A stretch of 45,362 nucleotides of DNA from positions 1 through 45,362 of the forward strand of contig CANQWV010000006.1 of the NCBI GenBank assembly GCA_947627645.1, written 5' to 3'. Of this stretch, positions 8,901 to 17,038 are shown one piece after another. Positions within the stretch are counted from its first letter, which is position 1. The number at the start of each line of letters is the position of its first letter. The stretch comes from an uncultured Lachnospiraceae bacterium (GTDB lineage Bacteria > Bacillota > Clostridia > Lachnospirales > Lachnospiraceae). Made by a program: the position numbers and the translations under genes. Under the pieces are notes generated by a model. It was not told the DNA's origin. It did no database searches and was given only the letters and a program-made list of their open reading frames with translations.

Positions 8901-11207
8901 ATTGATCTTTCCAGAGTAAAAACACGTTATGATGCTACGCATGTATGGTACAAGTGTGAGCAGTGCTCTGAGCTGACACCTTTCTTCCTAAAAGGCAGAT
9001 GCCCAAGCTGCGGTTCTACTCATATCCACAAGATGGAATCCAACGAATACGAAGCACTTAGTTTCTGGAGAAGGCCAGTTGCTGACGCGGTTCAAGGTGA
9101 GCCAATCCATGTGATCGACACAGAGGAGCATACTGCTCAGCTCTCACATAAAGACCAGCGTGACGACCTTTGGAGTAAGACCGAACAATATGAATTACGC
9201 TTCCAGGACTTGATTCAAGATGGTGAAACGCCTGTCGATATCCTCAGCAGCACAACCACCATGGAAGTTGGTATTGATATTGGCTCCCTAGTTGCAGTTG
9301 GTCTGCGAAACATTCCTCCAATGCGTGAAAACTATCAACAGAGAGCTGGCCGTGCGGGCCGACGTGGATCTAGTTTATCCACAATCGTTACCTTCTGTGA
9401 AGATGGTCCTCATGATACATTGTACTTCAATGACCCGATTCCCATGTTCCGTGGCGATCCTCGCAGGCCGTGGATCGATGTGCGAAGCGAGAAACTCCTC
9501 CAGCGCCATCTGGCTATGGTTGTCTTACAGGAATTTCTCGCAGAAAAACATATGAGCCTTGATACAGTTCCCGCAGCCGTTTTTCTCGAAGATGTCCTTG
9601 ACAGTTTCAAGAACTATCTTGCTTCCTACAGTGTTGATAAGGATAAACTCCTTTTGCCTATTGGAGTGACATTTCATTATTCAGAGTTTGCGGATGAACT
9701 CAAAGAGGCCCTTGATACACTTAAAGAAAAATGCCATACTCATCCCGAGCTTTTTGGTGTAGATGAAGGCGCCAAGGAACGCGATGCAAAAGTTCTCTTG
9801 GATGCTCTTTATGAAGAAGGTATCATCCCAACATATTCGTTCCCGAAGAATATCGTAAGTACCTATATTCCGGATATGTATGGGAAGATTCTCTACGAAG
9901 TTGACCGCGGACTTGATGTAGCTATAGGGGAATATGCTCCTGGTAGAGCACTTGTGGTTGATAAACAAACCTATCAGATTGGCGGATTTTACTATCCTGG
10001 AAGTGAACGTCGTCATGGTCAATCACTCACCCCGGCTCGTGCCTATACAGAAGATCCAAATTATGTGAAGCAGATTATCTCTTGTCCTGAGTGCGGCTGG
10101 TTTGGTTTGATGGAAGAAAACACAAAACGGTGCCCATTCTGTGGGAACGGTGATCTCAAAATCACTCGTGAAATGATGCGTCCTTGGGGCTTTGCACCAA
10201 GAAATGCTGAAGCAATACCGGATATTCAGCTATCAGAAGAATATACCGCTGTACAGCAGCCTCTATATTCAACTCTACCAGATGCAGAAGAAATGAAACT
10301 CGCCCCAGGCTGCAAGAACATACGAATCGCTTCACGAACAAATCAGCGAATCATCATGCTAAATAAAGGATCGGATGACAAGGGCTTTATGGTCTGCAAA
10401 GATTGTGGCGCTGCTATGCCAGGCGACGATATTTCTGTTCTGAATGACGTTAACAGGCCATACAAGTCGAAGTATGCTCGAAGCAGATGCCGTCACGGTA
10501 ATTCCTTTAATGTAAATCTTGGCTATGACTTCATAACTGATATGTTGGTTCTTGAATTCACAATTGACGACAAGCTTATTGATGCACGCCGGAATGATAA
10601 TCCATGGCTTAGCCGTGCAGCTCAATCCTTATCTGAAGCGCTACGACTGGTAGCAAGCAAAAAACTTGATGTTGAATTCACCGAACTTGTTACCGGTTAT
10701 CGTCTCAGGACTGGGACTGAAGCCTCCTATGTCGATATCTATCTTTACGATAGCCTATCGAGCGGCGCTGGTTACGCTGTCAGTGTAGCCGATGCAATTG
10801 CCGAACTACTATCTGATATGAAAGATCTGTTGAGTTCCTGTGATTGTGGATCTGCGTGTTCCAAATGCCTGAAGCATTACAGGAACCAATATGTACATGG
10901 CATGCTTGACCGCTTTGCTGCGCTACAGCTCTTTGAATGGGGCGTTGATGGAATAAAAGCATCTCCTATCAAACAAGAGACACAGATTAACATGATTATG
11001 CCTTTGGCGAATATTCTTAAGCAATCAGGCTGTGAAATCACTGCTGATAGTGAGATTACCGCAACTGGGCGAAGAGGCAAAAAGAAAGTTGTCATCTACC
11101 CGGCAATGTGGGTTGAACCACATGCGACAAACACCATTTTCGTGAGCGATGCTTATATTAAATATGCCAAGCCATATGCCGTCCAAAAAATTCTCGACAA
11201 CATTTGA
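5961..11207 (+). CDS. Giant DEAD/DEAH-box helicase with Zn-knuckles and DUF1998/MZB-like C-terminus (DruE-like)
   Basis: 1748-aa ORF; STGTGSGKTE (motif I), DEAH (II), STTTMEVGIDIG, QRAGRAGRRG (VI); several CxxC pairs; C-terminal CDCGSACSKCLKHYRNQ typical of DUF1998. Confidence 0.85.
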   Translation: MPNGANSVHKQLRTELEDYIKSQYFGKSPLLLSALSNHIDDEGLLYQKPFIESSPAYVAVQNGIETASIESWLKDYFLQLAEAGIGVFPSPFAHQISALEAATRGENLFVSTGTGSGKTECFMWPLLAKMATEARDSKESWAKRGVRTIIMYPMNALVSDQVSRLRRMIGDPDKKFIKIFRNTCGNEVRRPQFGMYTGRTPYPGAQPSTEQDRKLEKTLARMSFPQSDSEQEYFNHLLKEGKIPAKADMHQFLQGLHESRHIPNDEDAELITRFEMQQFCPDILITNYSMLEYMLLRPREQKIWDDTREWLASNNENKLLFVIDEAHMYRGSSGGEVALLIRRLFHKLGISRDRVQFILTTASMPNKNQQDVDSVMKFANEFTASDKATRFCYLTGEREVIDGQLKYDIPAELLLRSDPSQFEDKDDLKLSALLSFWRQLEGFDQSINSMKAICSWMYDNLVYYRPFHELIKYCRGNAVSLGELSSGIFPELSQENALKAVSVLLAIAPLAKNARGFVLFPARMHMLFKGISGVYACANANCSCSHSEGGLTLGEVYLSDGNLTCPHCGSVVYELYNDRRCGALFFKGYVLEDDSELHGNVYLWRYPGQLMDHRMKEVHLFIPTDDFELPVKQGKNAIKPCYLDVKSGFINFTDDSSAGKPWIRKLYYCNYSAKGRPQIITFPTCPHCRHQLSTSQLTSFSTRGNQSFFNLIKSQFQLQPAVPGKDSDPDRFPNEGRKVLLFSDSRQRAAKLARDMSDASDISAARQLFAIAIKTMEDQTIEQSMNTLYDYFCLASGQRHVQMFHADERTKFVEDCASALNNYNRCVKRGRDYAPRFTIANAPVQMQEYLLRLFAGGYNTLYDSATSWIEPTDQALFDAVDALEENHVTVTDEEFINLFNAWILSICDMSTALGHTINDMVRLKVRPKRGGYGLDKDWEFSKVIREIMGWSDRNETEMAWKRVLKEAFLDSAQPDNGKLYIDLSRVKTRYDATHVWYKCEQCSELTPFFLKGRCPSCGSTHIHKMESNEYEALSFWRRPVADAVQGEPIHVIDTEEHTAQLSHKDQRDDLWSKTEQYELRFQDLIQDGETPVDILSSTTTMEVGIDIGSLVAVGLRNIPPMRENYQQRAGRAGRRGSSLSTIVTFCEDGPHDTLYFNDPIPMFRGDPRRPWIDVRSEKLLQRHLAMVVLQEFLAEKHMSLDTVPAAVFLEDVLDSFKNYLASYSVDKDKLLLPIGVTFHYSEFADELKEALDTLKEKCHTHPELFGVDEGAKERDAKVLLDALYEEGIIPTYSFPKNIVSTYIPDMYGKILYEVDRGLDVAIGEYAPGRALVVDKQTYQIGGFYYPGSERRHGQSLTPARAYTEDPNYVKQIISCPECGWFGLMEENTKRCPFCGNGDLKITREMMRPWGFAPRNAEAIPDIQLSEEYTAVQQPLYSTLPDAEEMKLAPGCKNIRIASRTNQRIIMLNKGSDDKGFMVCKDCGAAMPGDDISVLNDVNRPYKSKYARSRCRHGNSFNVNLGYDFITDMLVLEFTIDDKLIDARRNDNPWLSRAAQSLSEALRLVASKKLDVEFTELVTGYRLRTGTEASYVDIYLYDSLSSGAGYAVSVADAIAELLSDMKDLLSSCDCGSACSKCLKHYRNQYVHGMLDRFAALQLFEWGVDGIKASPIKQETQINMIMPLANILKQSGCEITADSEITATGRRGKKKVVIYPAMWVEPHATNTIFVSDAYIKYAKPYAVQKILDNI

Positions 11208-11551
11208 AACAGACTGTCGTCTTGAAACTCCTGGTTGCGAACTGGAATAATACAGAGCCCACCGATCATTGTTGACCGCTGGGCTCTGTCACACTTATTC
11301 TCAATCAACCGATGCTCCGGTGTACCTTTCACATACCGTTCCAAGTTGCCGTCAAGAACCAGCTACGCATACTCCAGAGGTTTATTATAGATTAGCCAGT
11401 CCAGCTCTGACCGCTGATACATATTGTCGGCAACCTCGTTCTCCACGGCGATCGTGTCAATGGAAATCATGCTACCATCGACAAATTTCAGTTCAACACA
11501 GGCAGTATCCATATTGAACTCAAAGGAAAGCAGGCGTTCCATATTCGTCAC
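11153..11551 (-). pseudogene. DUF6061-like small protein frame interrupted by in-frame TAG (11363-11365)
   Basis: MTNMERLLSFEFNMDTACVELKFVDGSMISIDTIAVENEVADNMYQRSELDWLIYNKPLEYA*LVLDGNLERYVKGTPEHRLIENKCDRAQ; same frame continues after TAG. Confidence 0.5.
11252..11289. repeat. Perfect 10-bp inverted repeat ACAGAGCCCA-N18-TGGGCTCTGT downstream of helicase
   Basis: arms 11252-11261 and 11280-11289. Confidence 0.7.
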
Positions 11552-11552
11552 C

Positions 11553-13694
11553 TCAAATCATCCCGAAGTGCTTCAATGCCTCCTTAATCGCTTTTTCCTT
11601 ATCCGGCGGACATTGCGGCTGTTTAGCGTCCTCAGACTTTGGCTTATTATAATTTTCTCGCTCGATGATACCGCATTTCTGCTTCACCTGAGCAATATAC
11701 AGGCTGCTGACCTTCAAACCGGTATATTCCAGCACATAATCCTTAATCTCTTGATAGGTAGCTTTCTTCTCGGCGGCTGTCAAATCCATCTCGTCCATGG
11801 TGAGTTCAACCTCGATATGTTGCTTGACATTGAGTTTGGACAATAAGCATACCGTTTCCACATGCACACTGTTTCCAAACATATCTACCGGGCAGACTTT
11901 TTGCACCTCATACCCCCGCCCGCCCAGATATTTCAGATCCCGCGCAAGCGTCGCGGAATCGCAGCTCACGTACACGATGCGCTGCGGCTGCATCTGTACC
12001 ATCGTTTCCAACACGCTCTCCTCGCAGCCTTTGCGCGGCGGATCGACGACGATAACATCCGCGCGGATACCTTCCTCTGCACATTTTTGTATCTGCCCTG
12101 CGCATTTCTGTGGCTCCCTTGCACATTTCTGTGCCTCCCCCACGCATTTCTGTATACCTTCCACGTATTTCTGTGGCTCCTCTACGCATTTTTGTATACC
12201 TTCCGCGCATTTCTGTGGCTTCCCGGTACTTTTCTGCGCTTCTTCCGCATATTTCTGCGGCAGCACATCCTCCGCCCTGCCGACGTAGAATTCCGCATTT
12301 GTGATACCGTTCAGTTCCGCGTTCTGCCGCGCGTCGCGGATCGCTTCCGGCACAATCTCCACACCGTAGACTTTCCGTGCCTTCTTCGCCAGAAAAAGAG
12401 ATATCGTCCCGATGCCGCAGTACAGATCCCAGACGGTCTCCTGCCCGGTCAGGCCCGCATATTCCAGCACCTTTTCGTACAGCTTCTGCGTCTGCAGCGG
12501 GTTGACCTGATAGAACGACAGCGGTGAAATTCGGAAGCGCACGTCCCCGATCAGATCCTCGATATACTCTGTGCCCCACAACACTTTCAGATCTTTCCCC
12601 ATGATCACATTCGTCTTCTCAAAGTTGCTGTTCAGCGTGACGCTCGTCATGCCGGGAATTGCGGCGAGCGTCGCGCAGAGTTCCTCGCTGTGCGGCAGGC
12701 TTCGTCCGTTGACGACGAGACAGACCATGATCTGTCCGGTCCGGAAACCGACGCGCGTCATGACGTGCCGCACCAGCCCGCTCCCGGTCTTCTCATCGTA
12801 GGGCTCGATGCCATACCGCTCCATATGCTTAAGCACTGCGTCCAGAATCCACGCATTCACCTTCGATCCCAGCAGGCAGTCCAGGCACTCGATGATCGTG
12901 TGCGTCCGCCCCGCATAGAACCCGGCGATCAGCCGTCCGTCGCGGCTCCGCCCGATCGGAAACTGCGCCTTATTGCGATAGCGCAGCGGCGTCACCCCAT
13001 CGGCAAGCGCTCTCGCACCCAAGAGCGCTTCCAAACTCGCAGCTGCTCTCGCGCTCTCGACCGCTTCCATGCTCGTAGCTACTTTCGCACTTCCAATCGC
13101 TTCCATGCCCGCAGGCGCCTTCGCACTTCCAACCGCTTCCATGCCCGCAGCTGCTCTCGCGCTCTCGACCGCTTCCATACCCGCAGCTGCTCTCGCACTT
13201 CCAATCACTTCCATGCCCGCAGACGCTCTCGCGCTCCCGACCGCTTCCATGCCCGCAGGCGCCTTCGCACTTCCAATCGCTTCCATGCCCGCAGACGATT
13301 TCTCTCCGGCGACCGCATCTTCGACATTGAACGCATCCATCCCGATGATCGGTTCCATCGGCGGATTCTCGATCCCACCGATGCGCCGCAGGTTGTTTCG
13401 CACCTTGTTCTCCTTGAACGCAAGCTGCGCCTGATAGCGCATTGCCTGGATCTGACAGCCGCCGCACTGCCTCGTCACCGGGCAGGGCGGTTCGACGCGA
13501 TCCGGGCTTTCCTCTATCAGGCGCATCAGCCTCGCGTATCCGTATGTCTTTTTCATCTTCATGACCTTGGCCTCGACCACATCGCCGATCACCGTGTCTT
13601 TCACAAAAAATGTGATCCCGTCGTATTTACCGACGCCCAGCCCTTCATTGCTGAGATCCTCGATTTTCAAAATGATTCTATCATCTTTCTTCAA
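11553..13694 (-). CDS. rlmD: 23S rRNA (uracil-C5)-methyltransferase RlmD/RumA family with two repeat insertions and a C-terminal extension
   Basis: TRAM-like N-terminus, CPVTRQCGGCQIQ, RYRNKAQFP, DLYCGIGTISLFLA, DPPRKGC, YVSCDSATLARDL, HVETVCLLS. Confidence 0.85.
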   Translation of the reverse strand: MKKDDRIILKIEDLSNEGLGVGKYDGITFFVKDTVIGDVVEAKVMKMKKTYGYARLMRLIEESPDRVEPPCPVTRQCGGCQIQAMRYQAQLAFKENKVRNNLRRIGGIENPPMEPIIGMDAFNVEDAVAGEKSSAGMEAIGSAKAPAGMEAVGSARASAGMEVIGSARAAAGMEAVESARAAAGMEAVGSAKAPAGMEAIGSAKVATSMEAVESARAAASLEALLGARALADGVTPLRYRNKAQFPIGRSRDGRLIAGFYAGRTHTIIECLDCLLGSKVNAWILDAVLKHMERYGIEPYDEKTGSGLVRHVMTRVGFRTGQIMVCLVVNGRSLPHSEELCATLAAIPGMTSVTLNSNFEKTNVIMGKDLKVLWGTEYIEDLIGDVRFRISPLSFYQVNPLQTQKLYEKVLEYAGLTGQETVWDLYCGIGTISLFLAKKARKVYGVEIVPEAIRDARQNAELNGITNAEFYVGRAEDVLPQKYAEEAQKSTGKPQKCAEGIQKCVEEPQKYVEGIQKCVGEAQKCAREPQKCAGQIQKCAEEGIRADVIVVDPPRKGCEESVLETMVQMQPQRIVYVSCDSATLARDLKYLGGRGYEVQKVCPVDMFGNSVHVETVCLLSKLNVKQHIEVELTMDEMDLTAAEKKATYQEIKDYVLEYTGLKVSSLYIAQVKQKCGIIERENYNKPKSEDAKQPQCPPDKEKAIKEALKHFGMI
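12075..12262 (-). repeat. 21-bp in-frame tandem repeat (about 9 copies, heptad xxQKCxx) inside rlmD
   Basis: period 21 anchors at 12082, 12103, 12124, 12145, 12166, 12187, 12208, 12229, 12250. Confidence 0.9.
13015..13310 (-). repeat. 36-bp in-frame tandem repeat (8 copies, AGMEAVGSARAA) inside rlmD
   Basis: period 36 anchors at 13027, 13063, 13099, 13135, 13171, 13207, 13243, 13279. Confidence 0.92.
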
Positions 13695-13937
13695 ACCGCT
13701 CTCCTGTTCTTTCTGATCATTTCGTCAGCGCTTCTGCCCGTTTTTCTCACATATTTTCTCAATACTTTTATCGATCCCTCATGTCCTGCACAGGCTTTAT
13801 CTCCTCGAACACATCACCAGCCCTACATCAGAAACCCGGGATACTTCCACACACGATGCAATACACTGTGCGCCAATACACAGGAAGTCCTGCTAAACCA
13901 AACGCATAGTTTCACCAGCTCTGCAGCTTCCGTTCGT

Positions 13938-14885
13938 TCAAAACTCCGAGCTTTTCCGCAGGTTTGACTCGAACAGCCGGTTGAAACCGAGCCAGTCTGT
14001 GTTGCCACCGGCACTTTTTAACACCTCGCGCATTGTCTCAAGCTTCGCGTCTGTGTTGTCCGCGTAATTCAGCGCCATCGCCTCCGCAAGCGCCGGTTTC
14101 TTCGGAGAGCCGAACTCAAGCTCGCCATGATGCGCCAGGATGCAATGCTGAAGCTCGCTTGCCAGCTTTTTCGGAAAGTCTTTGATGTGGCGGCAGCCGA
14201 AACCGACCAGCTCGCTCCCCATCACGATGTGCCCGAGGAGCTGCCCGTCGTCCGTATAGTCGTTTTCCGGAAAATTCGAGATCTCCTTGAGCTTGCCGAT
14301 GTCATGGAACAGTGCCGCCGTCAACAGCAGATCCTTATTCAGATACGGATATTGCTGCGTGTAAAAGACACAAAGCTTTACAACCCCAAGCGTGTGCTCC
14401 AGCAGCCCGCCGACAAAACTGTGATGCACCGTCTTCGCCGCCGAGTGTTTTTTGAACGCTTCGACGAAGGAAGGATTGTCGATGTAATACATATGGATCA
14501 GCTTCTGCAGATATGGGTTCTCCACCTGCTGCATGATTTCCATCAGTTCGTCGTACATCGAGTCAATATCCTTCTCGCTCACCGGAAGGTAGTCGGCCGC
14601 CACATACTCATTCGCCCGTGCCACGCGCGCACGCCTGACGCTGAGCTGGAGATTGCCCTGAAAATTCGTCACATCGCCGGAAATGAATACGTAATCCATC
14701 ACTCCAAACTCCTCGATCCCGGACGAATTCGGATCCCAGATTTTCGCGTCGATCGTCCCTGTCTTATCCTGGAAGATCACATTCTCGTAGATCTTTCCGT
14801 TCTTCGCAGTCGCGGACTGCCTGTACTTGCAGAGGTAAATATCATTAATCTTGTCCCCTTCGTGAAACGTCTCAATAAACTGCAT
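13938..14885 (-). CDS. YhaM-like OB-fold/HD-domain 3'-5' exoribonuclease family protein
   Basis: OB fold followed by HHSFVGGLLEHTLGVV...LLTAALFHDIGKLKE; start chosen at MQFIETF preceded by GGGAGG SD (ORF track extends to 14960). Confidence 0.75.
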   Translation of the reverse strand: MQFIETFHEGDKINDIYLCKYRQSATAKNGKIYENVIFQDKTGTIDAKIWDPNSSGIEEFGVMDYVFISGDVTNFQGNLQLSVRRARVARANEYVAADYLPVSEKDIDSMYDELMEIMQQVENPYLQKLIHMYYIDNPSFVEAFKKHSAAKTVHHSFVGGLLEHTLGVVKLCVFYTQQYPYLNKDLLLTAALFHDIGKLKEISNFPENDYTDDGQLLGHIVMGSELVGFGCRHIKDFPKKLASELQHCILAHHGELEFGSPKKPALAEAMALNYADNTDAKLETMREVLKSAGGNTDWLGFNRLFESNLRKSSEF

Positions 14886-15156
14886 CGCTGCCTCCCACCA
14901 ATCAAATTGCCGGATCAGCCGTTCGCCGCCTGCTCTGGCAGCGTTTTCCTTTCCGTCCAATATCCGGCGTTCATTCTTGATTCATTATAATTTATTTGTG
15001 GGAGTTATGCAACGGAAAATGTTCTCCCGGAAGCTTCCCAGAAAAATTTGAAAGAATGTAGAATTTAACTCTGCACTAGAATTTAAAATTTCAAGTTACT
15101 CCCGAAAGCTTTCCAAAATCGCTTGTCTTTTCAAACAGACAAGATCAGCTTTGGCA

Positions 15157-16959
15157 TCATTCTTTTTGACTGTGCGCAAGAGAGGCTCCGACGGCAATTG
15201 CCAGAAGATCGCAGAGTACAGACCGCCCAAAGCTCCACAGCGCTTCAAGCTGCCTCTCCCCCTGCGCGCTGCCGAGAAGCCGCAGCAGATTTTTCTTCTG
15301 CTCTGTCCACCATTGCGGCCAGAACGAAAAATCCGACCATCTTGTCGGAATCATGTCAGAAGGAATCTGCAAATGCTCTCTAAGCGTCAGAAAGAGTAAC
15401 GCAGCCATCACGAACAGCAGCGCAGTGCAGGCAGCCTGCTCAAGTGCATCCCTTTTTTTCCCTGCCGGATTTTGACTTCCCGTATCGCCTGCCCAATCAA
15501 GTTTCTGGCCTTCCGCAATGCTCACGCTGTCATAATCCTGGCCTTCCGTAATGCCCACGCTGTCAAGTTTCTGGTCTTCCATGATGCCCACGCTGTCAAG
15601 TTTCTGGCCTTCCATGATGCCCACACTGTCATGATTTTGGCTTACTTTCTTCCTAAGCGCACTCCCATTGCTCTGCTGCGTGCGCATATTCCGAGCATTT
15701 TCTGCCGCCGTTCCGCCCTGCCCTACGGCCTTATCCCGACTCTGTCGCTTGTCCCGTACCGCCGTTCCGCCCTGCTCTGCGGCCTTATCCCGACTTTGTC
15801 GCTTGTCCTGTACCGCCGTTCCGCCCTGCCCTGCGGCCTTATCCTGACTCTGCCGCTTATCCCGTACCGCCGTTCCGCCCTGCTCTGCGGCTTTATCCTG
15901 ACTTTGTCGCTTGTCCTGCACCGCCGTTCCGCCCTGTTCTGCGGCTTTATCCCGACTCTGTCGCTTGTCCGCCCGCAGACAGCTCCACAAGAACCGCATC
16001 AGTCCAAGCGCCAGCAAAGCCGGAAGCAGCAGAAGCAGATTGCCGCAAACCACAGCCGGAAATGTAAAATCCGAAATTTCACCCGTCAGCCCATAGCGCA
16101 GCAAAAACTGCTCCGCGCACGCTTTCGCGTTCGATCCCTGCAATGTTTTGAAAGAAATGTGGTCGAGCGCCAGATTTCCAGCCAAATTGCCGTCTCCTCC
16201 GGACGACAAACCGGTCATTGCGCCGAACGATGAGCCAGTCGTTGCACCGGACAGTCCGGTCAGACTGCTGAAACTTCCTCCCGCTGTATTTCCTGCCCTG
16301 CTTCCGGATCCCGCGCGCAGCACGACCATGCGCTCCAGGCTCTCAAATGTCCCGTACACCGTGTATGCCTCCCCGCCGCACCATACGAGCTGTCCGTTCG
16401 TCTGCTGTGTGCCGAAAAGCTCCTGGGCGGTCGCCGTATCCATCACGCAGCCTTTCTCCTGCCACATAAGAATTCCGCTTCCCCGGATGACAAGCTCTGG
16501 ATTTCCCGTCGTCAGAAGTCCCGTCGCCTGCACAGCTTTTCCAGTCTCCCTGCAGGAAAACCGCAGATCCTTCTGCTCACGCCAGAAACACAGGGACAAC
16601 GCCTGTCCCTGTTCGAAGCTTTGGTCTTGGCCGTTCGCCTGTCTTTGTCCGAAGCTTTGGGCTTGTCCGTCCGCCTGCCCCTGTCCGAAGCTTTGGACTT
16701 GCCCGTTCGCCTGTCCCTGTCCGAAGCTTTGATCCTGCCCGGAATCCTGATCCTGCCCGTTTCTTCGTTCTTCCTCCCAGATCGTTTCTGCCGTTTCTGC
16801 TGTCACCCCGCCATCCGCAAGCGACACCACAGCGATTCGCGCCGCGTCCTGCACGTCCGCGTTATAGCGTACTGCCAGAAAGTAGCAGGCCGCCATAATC
16901 GCAAGTCTGATTCCGGCACTGAATTTTCCCCCTGCTCCCATTATTTTGTCCTTCTTCAT
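15157..16959 (-). CDS. MacB-like/FtsX-type periplasmic-domain membrane protein with three tandem-repeat insertions
   Basis: NPELVIRGSGILMWQEKGCVMDTATAQELFG...VWCGGEAYTVYGTFE resembles MacB_PCD; TM segments; start uncertain (ORF opens at 17010). Confidence 0.55.
   Translation of the reverse strand: MKKDKIMGAGGKFSAGIRLAIMAACYFLAVRYNADVQDAARIAVVSLADGGVTAETAETIWEEERRNGQDQDSGQDQSFGQGQANGQVQSFGQGQADGQAQSFGQRQANGQDQSFEQGQALSLCFWREQKDLRFSCRETGKAVQATGLLTTGNPELVIRGSGILMWQEKGCVMDTATAQELFGTQQTNGQLVWCGGEAYTVYGTFESLERMVVLRAGSGSRAGNTAGGSFSSLTGLSGATTGSSFGAMTGLSSGGDGNLAGNLALDHISFKTLQGSNAKACAEQFLLRYGLTGEISDFTFPAVVCGNLLLLLPALLALGLMRFLWSCLRADKRQSRDKAAEQGGTAVQDKRQSQDKAAEQGGTAVRDKRQSQDKAAGQGGTAVQDKRQSRDKAAEQGGTAVRDKRQSRDKAVGQGGTAAENARNMRTQQSNGSALRKKVSQNHDSVGIMEGQKLDSVGIMEDQKLDSVGITEGQDYDSVSIAEGQKLDWAGDTGSQNPAGKKRDALEQAACTALLFVMAALLFLTLREHLQIPSDMIPTRWSDFSFWPQWWTEQKKNLLRLLGSAQGERQLEALWSFGRSVLCDLLAIAVGASLAHSQKE
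15500..15640 (-). repeat. 33-bp in-frame tandem repeat (about 4 copies, DSVGIMEGQKL)
   Basis: CTGTCA anchors 15527, 15560, 15593, 15626. Confidence 0.88.
15707..15976 (-). repeat. 54-bp in-frame tandem repeat (5 copies, DKRQSQDKAAEQGGTAVQ)
   Basis: GCCGTTCCGCC anchors 15707, 15761, 15815, 15869, 15923. Confidence 0.92.
16605..16745 (-). repeat. 36-bp in-frame tandem repeat (about 4 copies, QSFGQGQANGQ)
   Basis: GAAGCT anchors 16615, 16651, 16687, 16723. Confidence 0.88.
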
Positions 16960-17038
16960 ATTTGATTCAGCACAGTCCTTGCAGGTGATTGGCAATCCCT
17001 GCAAGGACATTCTCAGAAATTCGTCCGGTTAAGAACAC

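Noticed and set aside
609-11207. Canonical DISARM
   Set aside because: No DrmMI/DrmMII methyltransferase, no separate DrmB, no DrmC phospholipase D-like protein in the operon
12075-13310. Diversity-generating retroelement target
   Set aside because: No reverse transcriptase, no template/variable repeat pair or adenine-specific substitutions; arrays are simple tandem duplications
11553-13694. rlmD as the modification component of the defence system
   Set aside because: It is convergent, GC-rich host DNA and clearly an rRNA methyltransferase; adjacency is better explained by integration at its 3' end
12690-13967. 425-aa plus-strand ORF
   Set aside because: Antisense to rlmD; its apparent repeats are the reverse complement of the rlmD minisatellite
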